DNA of 64,000 nt from Ancylostoma caninum (taxonomy: Eukaryota; Nematoda; Chromadorea; Rhabditida; Ancylostomatidae): NCBI GenBank assembly GCA_037903475.1, contig JBAJFG010000562.1, positions 2,604,001 to 2,668,000 on the forward strand. Direction: 5' to 3'. Below the pieces are notes generated by a model. That model saw nothing but the letters and a program-made list of their open reading frames with translations. It made no database searches and was not told the DNA's origin. This document shows positions 1-12,787 of the stretch, in pieces (within the stretch, counting starts at the first letter, position 1; each line of letters opens with the position of its first letter). The translations under genes were made by a program, and so were the position numbers.

Positions 1-3000
1 ACCAGTTGAATACGTCAATTGACCTCTGAATGCGCTGGTACCTACTTCTCTCAAATGCGCAGTTTTGCCATGAGTTAAAGGCTAGCACGAATTTTCGCAA
101 TCTGCTTCTTGACTATAATACAGGCTACGTGATAAAGATTGATGAAGATTATGACTTTATTATGTAAATCAAATGACACAGCATTCCGAAAAAATCCTAC
201 GTATGCATATATGAATCAATGCCATGTCAGAAAAAAACTACTCTTCCGAGTGAGATCCGGCTGTGTGGAAGCAGCCATGATGTCGCCACAGGAAAGACCG
301 TAAGTTATGCTCGTCGATTTTTGTTCGTCTTACAAAGAAATCAGCCTTCAGAATTTGATGTGCTCCTACGAGAACTAAGTCAGGTCGAAGCTTGCAAGTG
401 CTACATGAAATTCACTCCTTGTTCGCAAATCTGGTCGCTTTTTCGCCACAAGAATGCATCTATGCTCTACTACAGAACATTTTTTATCCTCTTGTTTCTC
501 ATCCAAACAATGTTCTAATGAGGGATTCCCTCGCTGGACTCACTTCTCATCGCGAATTGAATACGTGTGTAGGCCAGGTTTCAGAAATCCACTCGGAGGA
601 TTCATACTGACTTAGTTTCAATCCATTGTACTGCGCGGTGTAGGCACCTGGAACTTTTATTCCTCACGGAAATACCAAACTCCTAGAATCTGATCCATGC
701 AAGATCTGAAACAAAGCCAACCAAGTTAGTTGTGGCGCTGACGCTTTGTGACTCATACCGCAAAGAAGGAGCCTACTGCGAGCAAGATTGCACTAATTCT
801 GAGGTTCATTTTCACTGCGTCAATAATTGTGACGCATTTTTTAGAGGAACTGGAGCTAGCTCGCGTGCCGCAGATGTACTGTTGTCACATCACTTATAAC
901 TGCAAAGTAACATGAACACAGTCCGAAATGGATGAATGTTTCAGAATTTTCAATCATTACTTACATACGTTAAATTCACACGAGAAACGCCGCAAAATGG
1001 ATGGCTATCTTACCTTAATACGAAGAGGAAGTTATCCAACAACATGCTAGCTGTGAATTGCTAATGTAAGGAGATTAAAGAAATGAAATTGTTCTCATCG
1101 ATGTCGAATCCGTATACCCAGCTGCCATGGAATGTGGCGTTAAACGGAATACGTTCAAAACAAAAACAAAATGCGAAATGGCGATCGTGAGCACAATGAT
1201 TCGCTAAAACTAGCTTTTCGAAATAACAACGATGGCCAAAAATACGACAACAAGGAAAAGTGCATCCAGAAGAAATTCCACGAGTAATTTGGAACATTGT
1301 CGTAAGATAGATGTTAACTGTCTCAAATTCAACAAAAGACAACCTTTCTGCTTGGGATATTCTCCATCTCTTTCAACAGAGGCCCGAATACGCTGAGTGA
1401 AGTCACCGCATGCAGCTCTCCTGGTGTTAGGTTTAACTCCTCTAATATTTGTGAGGTGACTTTCCAACTAATCCAGATTGTGGAGGGGTTTTGAACAAGT
1501 CCACGTCTCAAGTGTCACGAAAACCTACCAACCCTCCAGAATCGGAGTTTCTGCACGTTCGAAGTTGTTGTTGTTCAATGAGTTTCTTTCTTACCGATAT
1601 TCGTAATAAACATAAACATAAACAATGCTGATTGAAATGGAAGCAACTGGGTGACTGTTCGATGAAATAAGTGCGACCCAAAACATATTTCTGGCCCAGT
1701 CCTGAACCAAACGTGACTTGTGAGCTTTGACGCGGCAAAGCATTCCAAATAGATTTACCCTTAGGACGGAGCACGTTTTCTCGGAGGAAAAGCGCGTGCT
1801 GTTACCGTGTTTGTGACCCACACTGTCAATCGCTGTATATGATGGGAAGTAGCGACGACATACGGGTCTCAGGTGAAGTCCAATGATCTGATAGAACACA
1901 AAATCTGTGCGTCAGTGAGCATTCCCAGATCTTGGAGATTCAAGATCCTTCTTTCAATCCATCCACAGAAACATGAGGAACTGCATGAGTCAGACGTTAC
2001 AGTGAAGTGAGCAGCACTAAAAGAACGGAAGAGTGAAAAGAATGGAAGCGGCTGCACCTATAACTTTGTGCGATTGCCATAAAACAATGCTGGAATCTAT
2101 CAGTGAGCAGATGAGCAGCATTTCCATACCGAAAACCATTATATATTCAATGTTATGCCAGCTTTCAAAGAAAAGAAGGAATCGCCTACATGATTCATTT
2201 ATTGAAAAATATCATTTTCTCCTTTCAAATTTTCGAACTCCTCTCGATTTTTTTCTCGTTTTCGACGAAGAAAACAGAAAATAATAAGAGGAAAAGCTCA
2301 AGCATAGTCCCTATGGTCTCTCTAACATAATGGTAATGTTTTATCCAGGTGAAGCTCTTTTAGGCAGTACTTGATTGAAAGGAGCAACGCGATTGGGAGT
2401 AAAAGCCATTTTGCTTAGTGGTGGACGACGTGATCTTTCTAGACAGTAATGCAAATGGTAAACGTTGAGCTGGGCTGTAATGTCGTCATCGCCGATGTGT
2501 AGTTCGGACATCTTCACTTCCGACCACCATCTCTTCCTATCTCTACAACATTAACAACACCAAAATCTAAAAATGCAAAAACACAATTTCTCCAATTTTT
2601 CAATGAAAATCAAGAGTGTAAAATCATAAATCATCCACTACACGTTCCAATGCCTTTTTCCCTTACGGATGAGTGAGAAAAGGCATATTCAGATGTTTAG
2701 AATCCGTATAAGAGTAGAAATTTCAAAAACCCATAAATATTACAGTAATGCAAGAACTTTCTCTTCTACATATAACCTGGCTAATTCCCATCTCAAGCCT
2801 CGCAGATGGTAAGGCATGGCTGAAGGTGATGATAATCCAAATTACCTCTATGCGTTCTCTTATGTAAGAAAGGTTAGTCGAGTTGCGAGGTACGTGTGAA
2901 GTGTCAGTGTTCCACTAAAAAATATCTGTGTTGCGGACTAGTGGTGCGAATATTCTGACTCTGCAGTAATTTCAAACATCATCCAAGTTAATGATAAGAT

Positions 3001-3518
3001 AAATAGTGACAAGTCAGGCTTTGCTATGCTACCGAGGTGAGCTGTGTCAACCAATCCCTCCACCAACTTCAGGGTGATACCACCCTTGCCAAGAGAAGGT
3101 CGAACACGTCGGAAATCGGCACGGTCGTACGCTCCCATCTCCGGCAGTTCACCTTTATCTGCACATTTTTGATTCTTTGTTCAGTCTACATATTCGAACG
3201 GACAGCTCGCCTTAAAACGCCCTCATTGAACACTTCGATATAGCCAACATTCCGTATCGATTAGTTGAAATTGCACGGATTTTCATAAGTCATTTGGACA
3301 AGATGGCTTGAAAACATAAAGAAGTTCAAAAGCAGAGAGAATTGTGTAACATCAGAATGCAGATTGATGGCTGGAGATATTAGGCGCATTGCAGGGATCA
3401 TTCCATTGCGAAATAGAGGTGTATTAAAGAAATAAAGAAAATAATTACAAGTGCTGAAAGAGATATAAGTGATTTCATTCACCTCACACAGCTCTTCAAA
3501 CCCAACCCTTCTAACACA
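1..3518. other. No gene recognised
   Basis: Apart from the degenerate TIR element at 200-836 I see no supported gene. Reading frames are short, mostly lack credible signals, and show no known motif. Confidence 0.5.
200..836. repeat. Degenerate relative of the 23079-23992 element
   Basis: Shares a run near 420-520 (TCGCAAATCTGGTCG, CTTGTTTCTCATCCAA) with 23398-23490, and ends near TGCGTCAATAATTGTGACGC. The left end is not clear. Short reading frames here are not credible genes. Confidence 0.5.
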
Positions 3519-3520
3519 TA

Positions 3521-3789
3521 CAGTGGACGTCAATGCGGTGGCCCATCTGCGGCCTCGAGAAGGACGCCCTGCCACCGCGCCGCGCGCGCCGTAAGCGATG
3601 TTTCTGCTGCTGTTATGCTATCTCTAGCAGCTTTCCTACCCGAACTTGAGAGTTTTCGACCAAATCGGGGAGAAAAGCGCCCAGAAATAGCATTCCGGCG
3701 GTAGATAACACCGATCCCTGCGTGCGCAGCGCTGTCGCGCTGCGTGCTTCTCGAGTCCGCGGATGGGCCACAGCCATTGACGTCCACTG
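3521..3789. mobile_element. Palindromic TA-MITE family, copy 1
   Basis: The 269-bp element begins CAGTGGACGTCAATG and ends CATTGACGTCCACTG, flanked by TA. Long inverted arms include GGTGGCCCATCTGCGGCCTC. Copies 2 and 3 are at 6755-7023 and 43169-43433. Non-coding. Confidence 0.88.
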
Positions 3790-4240
3790 TATGCACAACG
3801 TCGGGCAACGAAATTGGCTGCATATAACAAACATATCCACATGCCTCTAACAGACATCTCTTAGCTTTTGCTATTATTCTCTGATTTCACAAGTTACCAA
3901 TGCAGGGAGAAGATTTTCACTAGCGATGGATTCGAGGCTGACAAGAGGTTGAACAATGTGAATATGTACATTGGATTTTGAATACTGGATTTTGAATAAA
4001 CTAGTAACAAAGAAGCTCTCATTACACGTTGATTACGAGGATACAATGTGAATATAATATTCTGTTACTTCTTTTTGACAATTTATTTATGCTCGTACTT
4101 ATAGGGGTATCAGAAAGGTTTCCGACCCCGACCTGTTCCATCTCTCCTTTCCCAATACTTCACGTGTGGTCGTGTAGCCGGAAGCCTTCTAAGCTAGCAT
4201 GCCAAGTTTCATATTCTTAATCTGACCCGTTCAAAATTAA

Positions 4241-4882
4241 CCCATTGACGACCGCGCGCATTTTTGCGTGTCTGGCGCGTGGGACCAACGCCCCTTTCAA
4301 GAGCGCGGCTCCGGCGGAGTTCCACACCGTTACGATAAGATAATTAGGACTAAAACAGATCATTTTGCAGAAATAATTTGAAAACACAGTTCCACAAGAT
4401 CACTAGTATCATAGGACCAAAAAAGGAGAGAATCTAAACGCTTCTGGATTCCATTAAGGCCGAAGGAAGTTTGTAGAGGGTGTTTTCAGTGTTATAAGGG
4501 AGTGTTCAGAAAGTATACACGTTCGTACGGCTCTAACCTGACGAATAAGGAAGTGCAGGATGTAATGAACGTGTTTCTATGTAGGAAACGTGGCCTTTCT
4601 TCGGAATATTTCCATCCACTACACAAAAAATGCAAAGCGATTTCCCTCGACTTCAAAATCTCATCCTTTTCATGATATTTGTCGCAATAAAGGAGAATAC
4701 TTTCCTGAACCACAGTTGTTTTAGACGTTTTTAGGAAGTACTGTACACATTCTATGTGGAAATACTACTTCGAAAATAGGGTCCAGTACTTGATAATAGG
4801 GGCGCGGCTCACCGGTGAGCCGCGCTGTCCCACGCGACCAAAAAAGCGCGGCTCACCGGTGAGCCACGCGGTCGCCAGTGGG
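4241..4882. mobile_element. piggyBac-like MITE flanked by TTAA
   Basis: TTAA at 4237-4240 and 4883-4886 flank ends CCCATTGACGACCGCG and CGCGGTCGCCAGTGGG, that is CCC...GGG termini next to a TTAA duplication as in piggyBac elements. The interior contains two near-identical GC palindromes (about 4803-4824 and 4849-4870). No transposase. Confidence 0.75.
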
Positions 4883-4886
4883 TTAA

Positions 4887-6752
4887 TGGCGCTCTTTCCT
4901 AGCCTAACCACCACCCGTTTTACATGCTTCTCGACAGCACCCGTCCACAGATCATGATCTGCGGTTGCTGCCACACGAGAACGCGTATTCGAATCATTTA
5001 GTCACCCATCCTATTGTCCGGGCCTGGCACCCAGAAACTATTATCTGCCGGAAATGTGGAACAACATCTTCGTTCAACGAAATTCAGGTCAAAAACGAGC
5101 TGATGTCTGCTGTTACTCCGCCCTATGTGATAAAAAGAGCTCTTTGAACGGTTTAGAAAATAGAAATTGAGCTAAGAAAAGTGTTAGTGTTTTTATTAGT
5201 ATTAACCTTGTTTTATATTAGTGTTTGAGGAACCTACTTTTTGCTACAACAAAATTTCGTCGCTGCAGACGTTCTGAAAGTAGTCTAGGCCGGGATCTTT
5301 TTGATATATGTCCCCTATAGAGGTACCTGTGAAGGAATGCACACAAGGGTACGATCTGGGTTTGTTTTGAAACCATTGTCAGACTTCATCGCTGTTCTAG
5401 AAAAGTTTGTCATATATACATCATCCTACCTTCAGGTTCCCAAAGGGAGAAGCATTTCTCCCGATAGATGTCACTCTTGTATGCTAAAGAAGTCGTGCTA
5501 TTATGGAACCACCGCGCCTGATTGTTGTTTGCTACATAATTAAAGCTAACTAAGCTATTACCATTTCTGCACTCGCTTGTTCATCTTGAGAAAATAAGCC
5601 TAGATTTTCACAGAAAAATTTTAAGGTACCTATTGACGCTTCTCCTTCGAATGCAAGGACTTCAAAGAAGGGTTGAATTTCACGATGTCATCAGTGGAAT
5701 CAGATATTTTATGAATGATGAAATAATGTGATAGAACCACGAAAACCACTGTCATCGATGGCATTGAATTGAATTTTCTACGATCAATCTCGCATATATT
5801 CTCTGCACTAAACAGCGTGAGAGCGGCATTTACAGCCGTCACAAATTTCTATGACGGTAGTATTTTTCGTTTTACGAGATCTGAAGCGGCAGCCTTTGTC
5901 GTCATAAATTATAAATATGGCGAATGTTGCTGCCATTATAAGTTGCATACGAAAAAGCGGCTTAGGAGCTTCTACTTATCTCCATAGTTTTTCTTAAATC
6001 GGGCAAATCTAGCATTTTCCCCAAGCCTATGCTATGTCGATATGGAACTAACGAACCCCTCGTATGCAAATACAATCTCTGCTTTATTTCTTCTTTCAAC
6101 TTTCTTTTTACTAGTTGTGCCGTAAGTTCTACCATAACGTGTAAGGCGCCGCAGCAGGAATCGTGTTTGAGATAATTCAGAAACCTTAACAACCAGCGAA
6201 CCTAAAACCAACTCGAACAATCTATCTGGATTATAACTCGGATAATCTGAATTATGTTGTTGTCCGTTACCTCTAATTAATCTCATGGAGGAATGGGGTG
6301 AGCGTCACGATAATAATTCTTATCTAAATGCTTTGAGCGCTGCTGCTATCTGCAGGTTGTTAGGTGGCATCGCTTACTGAGTGCCTCACGTTTCGACTTG
6401 AACGTCGTTTACGGAAGCGTGAAAGTGGTGCAAAGTTCGATTATGCATTCTTAGTTATCCAGTATTTCATATCTCCTTTTCTATTGCAACACCGTTTTGG
6501 ACCAACTGAAGAGAACAACAGTATGTCACCTGAAAATCGTTTGACATCGCCTATTGGAGCCTAAAGCCTGCTTGTGGCAAATGTCCTAATGGCCATCCCA
6601 AATTCTTAACAAGAGAGGAGCCTCAAAGACTGTTTCTCCTGCACTTGGAATGAAATCATGTAAATAATAAAAATGTACACCATCACGGTCGAATAAGAAT
6701 CCTAACAAGATTGTGTGGTGCTGCATTTGTTATATTATTCTAGGTGTCAACA
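4887..6752. other. No gene recognised
   Basis: AT-rich DNA with short frames only. No domain, splice pattern or repeat that I can assign. Confidence 0.5.
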
Positions 6753-6754
6753 TA

Positions 6755-7023
6755 CAGTGGACGTCAACGGCGGTGGCCCATCTGCGGCCTCGAGAAGGAC
6801 GTCGCGTCACCGCGCCGCCTGCGCCGTAAACGATGTTTTCTGCTGCTGCTATGCTATATCTAGAGCTTTTCTGCCCGATTTTAAGGATTTTTGACCAAAT
6901 CAGGAAAAAAGGGACTAGAAACAGCATTCTGGCAGCAAACGACACCGGTCCCAGCGCGTGCGGCGCGGTCGCGCTGCGTCCTTCTCGAGGCCGCAGATGG
7001 GCCACCGCCATTGCCGTCCACTG
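6755..7023. mobile_element. Palindromic TA-MITE family, copy 2
   Basis: Also 269 bp, flanked by TA at 6753-6754 and 7024-7025. Arms are the same as copy 1. Overlapping reading frames on both strands are a by-product of the palindrome. Confidence 0.88.
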
Positions 7024-7060
7024 TAAGTCCTTGCGCCTTTTTCGGTTCCTTCGAATCAAT

Positions 7061-7306
7061 TCAAGGGTCTTCGTATAAGAAATTTGTTGGGTCAAAGTTG
7101 TTGGTGTTATCGAGATCAAATATGTCTTTATTAACCATAGAAAATCGCTGATGACCAGTCATTTTAAGCAAAATGTCCCATTCATACTTATCACAGGTCA
7201 ATTGGCCAGTTTTGATGGCCTTTCGAGCTCCAGCTGATTGACAGTAGGGGTGGCTGTCGGTTGCGCTGTCTTCTACTGACTCGTTGCTCCACTTTGCAGG
7301 CTTCAA
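7061..7306 (-). repeat. Coding-like relic shared with 21620-21760
   Basis: The minus strand reads ARKAIKTGQLTCDKYEWDIL here and ARRASKTNQATNAKYKRDIL at about 21740-21650. A shared protein-coding ancestor, probably a transposon or a retrocopy, is likely. The family is not recognised. Confidence 0.45.
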
Positions 7307-8043
7307 ACTTAAGCAAACTATCTCTTCAAGAAAAACTGTTTACAATATTCTTGTAGAGGAAGAATAGCGCTTTCGAATCGTAAATGACCCCTTTCCCTCA
7401 AATATGGCAAATTGGTGGAGAAAAATGCATCCGAAAAAAAAAAGCTCAAGGACTTATATTAGCACCTAATATTATAGCTTATCGTTGGCACACTGAGGGC
7501 TCTCAAGGCAAGCATGACTCCGAACTCAGGCATTTGTGCCTTGTCCTAAATCTACGCTGAAAAGATTACCTCATCGTTGGGAACATATGCGAAACGCACT
7601 GACTGCCTACAGAGGAGTGGGACTGCTGCGCGAGCAATGCAAGCATAACCATAGTATTTGAATAAAAATGTGGATAAAAACCGTGCGAACGAAGTTCTAT
7701 CGGCCGTGGATGACATCCAAGTACCGTGCCGTGCTGAGACATCTTAATAAAACTTTACAAGATTTATTATGGGTTCTCTCTTCCCTATAGAACTGTGCTT
7801 TGGAGAATTCTTTCATAACATTTCCTCGACCATGAGACAAGGACCTGTTAAGTGGCCTACGCAGCCGTTGTTATTCTGAGTTCTTGCCACGTGGAAACAA
7901 TTTCTCGGGAAGATTTCTGATATTTTTGTGTATGTATCGCTTTTTATGAGGGAATAGTCGAAGCACCACCACTTTCTCTCGTTTTCTCTTTCAGTTTTTA
8001 GCAGCAATAGTTTAGTCACTACTTATATGCCATGATCCGCACA

Positions 8044-9953
8044 CAGGGCCGGTAGTAATCCACCCCGCAAGTTGCCAACACGCGGTGGTACCAGGATGGG
8101 ACATCAGTGGTAGCCGTAACGGTGCGAAGGCACCTCGATCAATAGGGGCGGTTGATTTTCGCAAGTCTTTTTTTACATGAGTACCATCTCTGCAAATCAC
8201 TTCATTCCCATGTTTAGTGGTAAGATTTCTTGATTCCGAACTGTTGTGTAAAAATAAGGGGGAGCCCGAGGTGTCTGCGAGGTCGCGATCTCCTTGGGCG
8301 CCACCAAAGTTGCCACCTTAAAGGCAGCACCCACAGAAATTTTGGACCTCTTGATTTCGGCACAATTTGAGGTAAACGCATGCGCTGAACATTGTTACAA
8401 TGCCGAAAACAGTCGAAACCTTCAAATCTCCATATTCTGTAACCTCTCAGATCATCGCTTTGGGCAGATTGGGCCGAGTTGCGCGACTTGTTTGATGTGG
8501 ACCGATTCAAAAAAGTCGATATCGCTGCCTCCTTTATCAGCTGTTTTGTTGGCAAAATCGGTCTTTTGCACTGTTTTGCAGTGTTTCTGAAGCTGATGGA
8601 AGAAAACAAAGTTTGAAAAAGTTTGCATATCCGGTCAAGATGTCGCAAAACACTATTGAATTGTAAAATGGTCCCAATACAACGAAAGAATTCAAAATTG
8701 AAATAAATGACGAGAATCAGGCCACACTAGTAAAAAGCAAGTGGATTCGCGCTAAAATGACAAGTAGAAAACTTTGCTGTGGTAGATAATGCGAAAAAGG
8801 AGAGCTAAGGAATAAAATGAGCTTTCTGGTAACAAGAAAAGAAATGGGTGCCTACTTGATCAGCTGGCAACAGCGCTCCGCTGCCGCTACGACTCGATCG
8901 AACGACCCCACGCTGATCCTGCTGATCCAGGATCTTGGACATCCAACTCTATATATCTTAGAAGCTGTTGAGTTTTCCGTGCTCTTCTTTTGTAGAATTG
9001 TTGGGAGAATTGCTGAGCTTCCAAAACGATCAAAATCTCAGGTACGAAAATTTCCGTGGGTGCTGCCTTTAAAGGCAGCACCCGTCGAAACCATCGTGTT
9101 TGTGATTTCGCCGGATTCTGGGGTTTTTGGGGGTGTATTGCTCATATCTGGTGGTGAAATCGCGTGAAACATCCGAGAAAGCCGGAAAACGCGAAGCTGC
9201 TTTCCGGACATGCGCAGACAAGTATTCCGGCGGCGCTTTGCGTGCGCAAATGGGTCCCAGCATGGAGACAGGGAATCGGTAGCAGCCCGCATGCGTTCAA
9301 ATGCGTAAGCTGGCGCGTCGGGGCCCTCCGAAGCACTGGCCGACCGGGCGTGCATGCGACGGCAGTTCGCCGTTTCCTGCAGGTAAGTCGTTACTGTGTG
9401 TGTTCCTTGTAGATCCGTGATGTGCGCGACGCCTACTTTAGGGTCCGCAACTCAGGTCCGAGTTGAGGATTTCGACTCGTACTGCCTTTAAGGTGGCAAC
9501 GTAGGTGGCAGCAGGCGAGCGCGACGAGAGAGTGTTGAAGAAGAGAGGTTTCCCCGTTGGCAGGTCGGACATGCCCTAGGGCATGTCCGAGGTCGTACCA
9601 CGTCGGAACTTCAGCCGTGATCATGACCAAAGTGGTGTGCGTCGCTCACGCACTATTTTTGGTGAACAATCGATTTTTGCCAGAGTTTCGTTTGGAGTCT
9701 ATTCTTGTGTTATCTGGTTGATTTTTTTCTCTTTAACCCTTAGATAGCATTCCCCTGTAATCATTCCAAAGGTATAGTCTCATAGAATGATGGTAGCCAT
9801 GTTCGATATTGTGTGCGTCGCTAGGTTTTGCAGCCATAACGGAATGCCGCATTTACACCTACTTTGCATCCAAAGTTGCCATCTTGTAGGCAGTGTTGCC
9901 GTCATGGTGGCAACATTGATACCAACTTGCGGGGTGGATTACTACCGGCCCTG
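8044..9953. mobile_element. 1.9-kb terminal-inverted-repeat element
   Basis: Inverted ends of about 30 bp start CAGGGCCGGTAGTAATCCAC, and the complement ends at 9953. CAGGGCCGG-type ends suggest hAT, but I see no clean 8-bp duplication. The interior has several copies of a GGCAGCACCC-type repeat. Reading frames of 100-140 codons inside have no recognisable similarity. Confidence 0.65.
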
Positions 9954-10321
9954 GTGTATGAGACGGTCGAAATACCATATGAAAAAATGAAACCCTTCTC
10001 TAAAACACCAGTGAAAAGTTCTGTAGAATCTAGGCTATCTCGAATATGTTAACTAGAAACTGCAAGATCCTAAGAACTAAAAGAACTGATAGAATCACGA
10101 TCTACATCAGTGTAATTGTTTTCCTACGCAAGTTGGTATAGAAGTGAGGCGCAGATAAACACTTTTGAATTTAGAAGTAGAATCACGATCATTTCACTGC
10201 CTTTATCAATCTCCAGAATCCCATAACAAATTTATGAGTGCTAGAAAAACCATATTGTTTCTGGATTCTATTCGTGGTTTAGGACCAGACAAAGGAACTG
10301 TGGATAAACACCCCGCTGGTC

Positions 10322-12787
10322 ATGCATTTGGTAAGTAAGGAATTGCTGCCTCAGTATTTGTGGGAACAGATAAACTCAAAAAAAGTAGGTTGGAAGAAGA
10401 AGAAATCTACAAAAGAATCAAGGTGGTTCAATTGAATGAAGCAAATAACAACTAATTCTGCTTCTTGTACAAATTTCCTGGCAGAGGATTTAGTCTTCCA
10501 ATCCGAGATTATAGTCTTCCCGCGTTTGGTAAACATTTACTAAATCTCGCTTTGTTGCAGGTCTTGTATTTGGGGATCGCCATACTAACTGTCTCCTGTA
10601 AAGGTTTGCAATATCACACAAGTTTTGTGAACATCTCTCCTTGTAATCATGACCAATTACTCGTTTAGATATGGTACTTTTTGATAGTGGCCAAATCAGG
10701 ATTCCGGAGGACGATGTGAGTTAGAACACGTTAGCTCTTAACAAACTTCCAGTTTATCTCTGGCAGAAATTGTTCGAGCTTCTCTCCAAGTAACTGTTAT
10801 CCCTAAATAAAGCATTATGCTACGTAATAACGGATTTAGCTTGTGGGTGGTCCTAAAATACGGAATTGGAAGGCCGTCTCCGGCCGTTTTACCGGGACAG
10901 TGCTCAGAAAGCCAGCTATTATCTGGTTCAGAATTGGGGGAACAATAAATTTTAGGATCTTTTGGTTTCATCGAGTAGCCTCTCAATTGCACAGAACTCA
11001 ATCAAACGTTCTAGCAGGTTTTAACGGTTCCTGAAGCACAGGCCTGCTAAAAACCCCACAGGAGTTGAGAATCTCCGGAAAGGAACTTAAAAAATAGGAA
11101 ATATTTTTTTTGCCCAACAACCTGCGCACCGAGCCCTTCGACTTCATTTGATGTCGCTGGTCGTCCTCAACAGTTTCCATGAAATTGTTCCTATGCCAGA
11201 ATGATATTCCAGGCGAATTGTGTGATAAGATATGAGATATGAGAGCTACTCAGAAGCCCAAAAACAAATTGTCGACAAGCATTTGGCGAGCAAGTATTTC
11301 ATCGCATCTGAAACTTGCTTTTTCAAAAACTTGTCGACTTGGTTTTGCACTTCCTTGTCGACGGGTGGTCGACCGTATGAACTTGCTCTTGACCCCTTCT
11401 TCACTGACAATCTGTCAGCTCTACACTACAAAATTGCCCAAGGTAGGACCTGTGTGGATGTGGGGGTTTGCACTACCGTCCTTCATTAGGACGCAAACTC
11501 TTTCCCACTCGTTCTCTTCACACCAAGGTGTCGCTGTGTAGGCCTTATGAACTTTCAACGATTGGTCTCACCGTAGTTGCGAAATCGCACGATAGCCATA
11601 CTAGAGCCCCTAGTGGACGTTAGAAAGTGGGTTGGGGCAGCCACTTGGGCTTTGCACAGTCGCACTTGCAAAGTTTTCCGAAAATCAGCGAAAATAGTAA
11701 CTGGGAACAAATGCGAAACTTTTTTCATGAGCTTCGTAGGTAGAGTCATTCTCCGAGGTCATAGCGTTACATCCTTCCATTTGATGTCACCGTATTTCTG
11801 ACTGTGTCACCGTATTTCTGACATGCCTATGGATGAGATACCACTTCAATCCTCAGGTCGGCGCAGTCATTTTATTCAGAGGACAAAAGCTTTGAACAAT
11901 GGAGTGTTACTAACATAGTGTAGATGACTGCTAGGAATGACTCGTGTTGAGATGGTTGTTGGGATGCCCAAACTGACAAGGTGCTGCTTGTGTACCACAA
12001 AGGGAAGAAGGGGTGGTCGATTCAGACAGGAATGATAGGAAAAAAACCAGGATTACGCAAATACTGTGTGTCAGCACTGAGGTAGAGTGCTTGCTATCGT
12101 GCCACGAATGGGTACTTTAATGAACGCCTTAGTGGTTTTCAAGAACGTACCCGACGCGCCATATGTACGCAAAGATATTGCTATATGGTATGGATGCTAT
12201 GTCAATGTGGCCTTTTTGGTGTCCGTGCGCGCCAGCTTACACCAGGCTAGATTACTTCCACATGCTCACCTGACGTACACGTTGTGGAACCCACCAGCAT
12301 TGAGCGGGTGCAATCAAGAGCATCAAGGGAAGACAGCACCTTGCTGTTGCAGAGTTTTTGCGCTATTTCATCATTGGACGTGGGTTCGTCTTTCCTTTTT
12401 TTAAACCTGGGAATGTGGCGGAGCCTCCGCCACAATGATTTCATAGGTGCTGCCTTTAGACTATGACTCAAATTTTAGCAGTCATTTGAGCAAGTTATTC
12501 GGTTAACTAACATAACGTCAAGTTGATGAAGGCGAATTGTCATTTCTGCACAGGTTTTTTTTTTCGTGGTAAAACTTATTAATGCGAGCACCGGAAAAGT
12601 TTGCGTTCTAGTGCTCCAGCGGACTTCTCACAACGTTTTAATTGTACCTTCTGCATTACTGAATTTGGTACCACTCCCTTTTTCTTGTATTATTCTTCTT
12701 TTCTCACTGAAAATGATTCAAGTATGAATTTCAGCCTTGGATTGTGCCCAGCTACAACATCACTATCAAAAAGTACGTCATCGGGAT
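10322..12787 (+). other. Gene A exons 1-4: signal peptide and N-terminal linker
   Basis: Exon 1 gives MHL and ends at gtaagt. Exon 2 (43 nt) gives a hydrophobic run LYLGIAILTVSC. Exon 3 gives FDSGQIRIPEDD before gtgagt. Exon 4 (53 nt) gives SYNITIKKYVIG before gtgagt. Gene B has matching exons of 18, 43, 44 and 53 nt with the same phases (0, 1, 0, 2) and recognisably similar peptides (FDSGQIRMPDD; NYNVTIEKYVIG), which is what makes these short exons believable. YNIT and YNVT supply an N-glycosylation sequon. The function of the linker is unknown. Confidence 0.72.

Noticed and set aside
6730..7119. Minus-strand frame of about 130 codons
   Set aside because: It spans the palindromic TA-MITE at 6755-7023, so the frame is a by-product of its GC-rich inverted arms.
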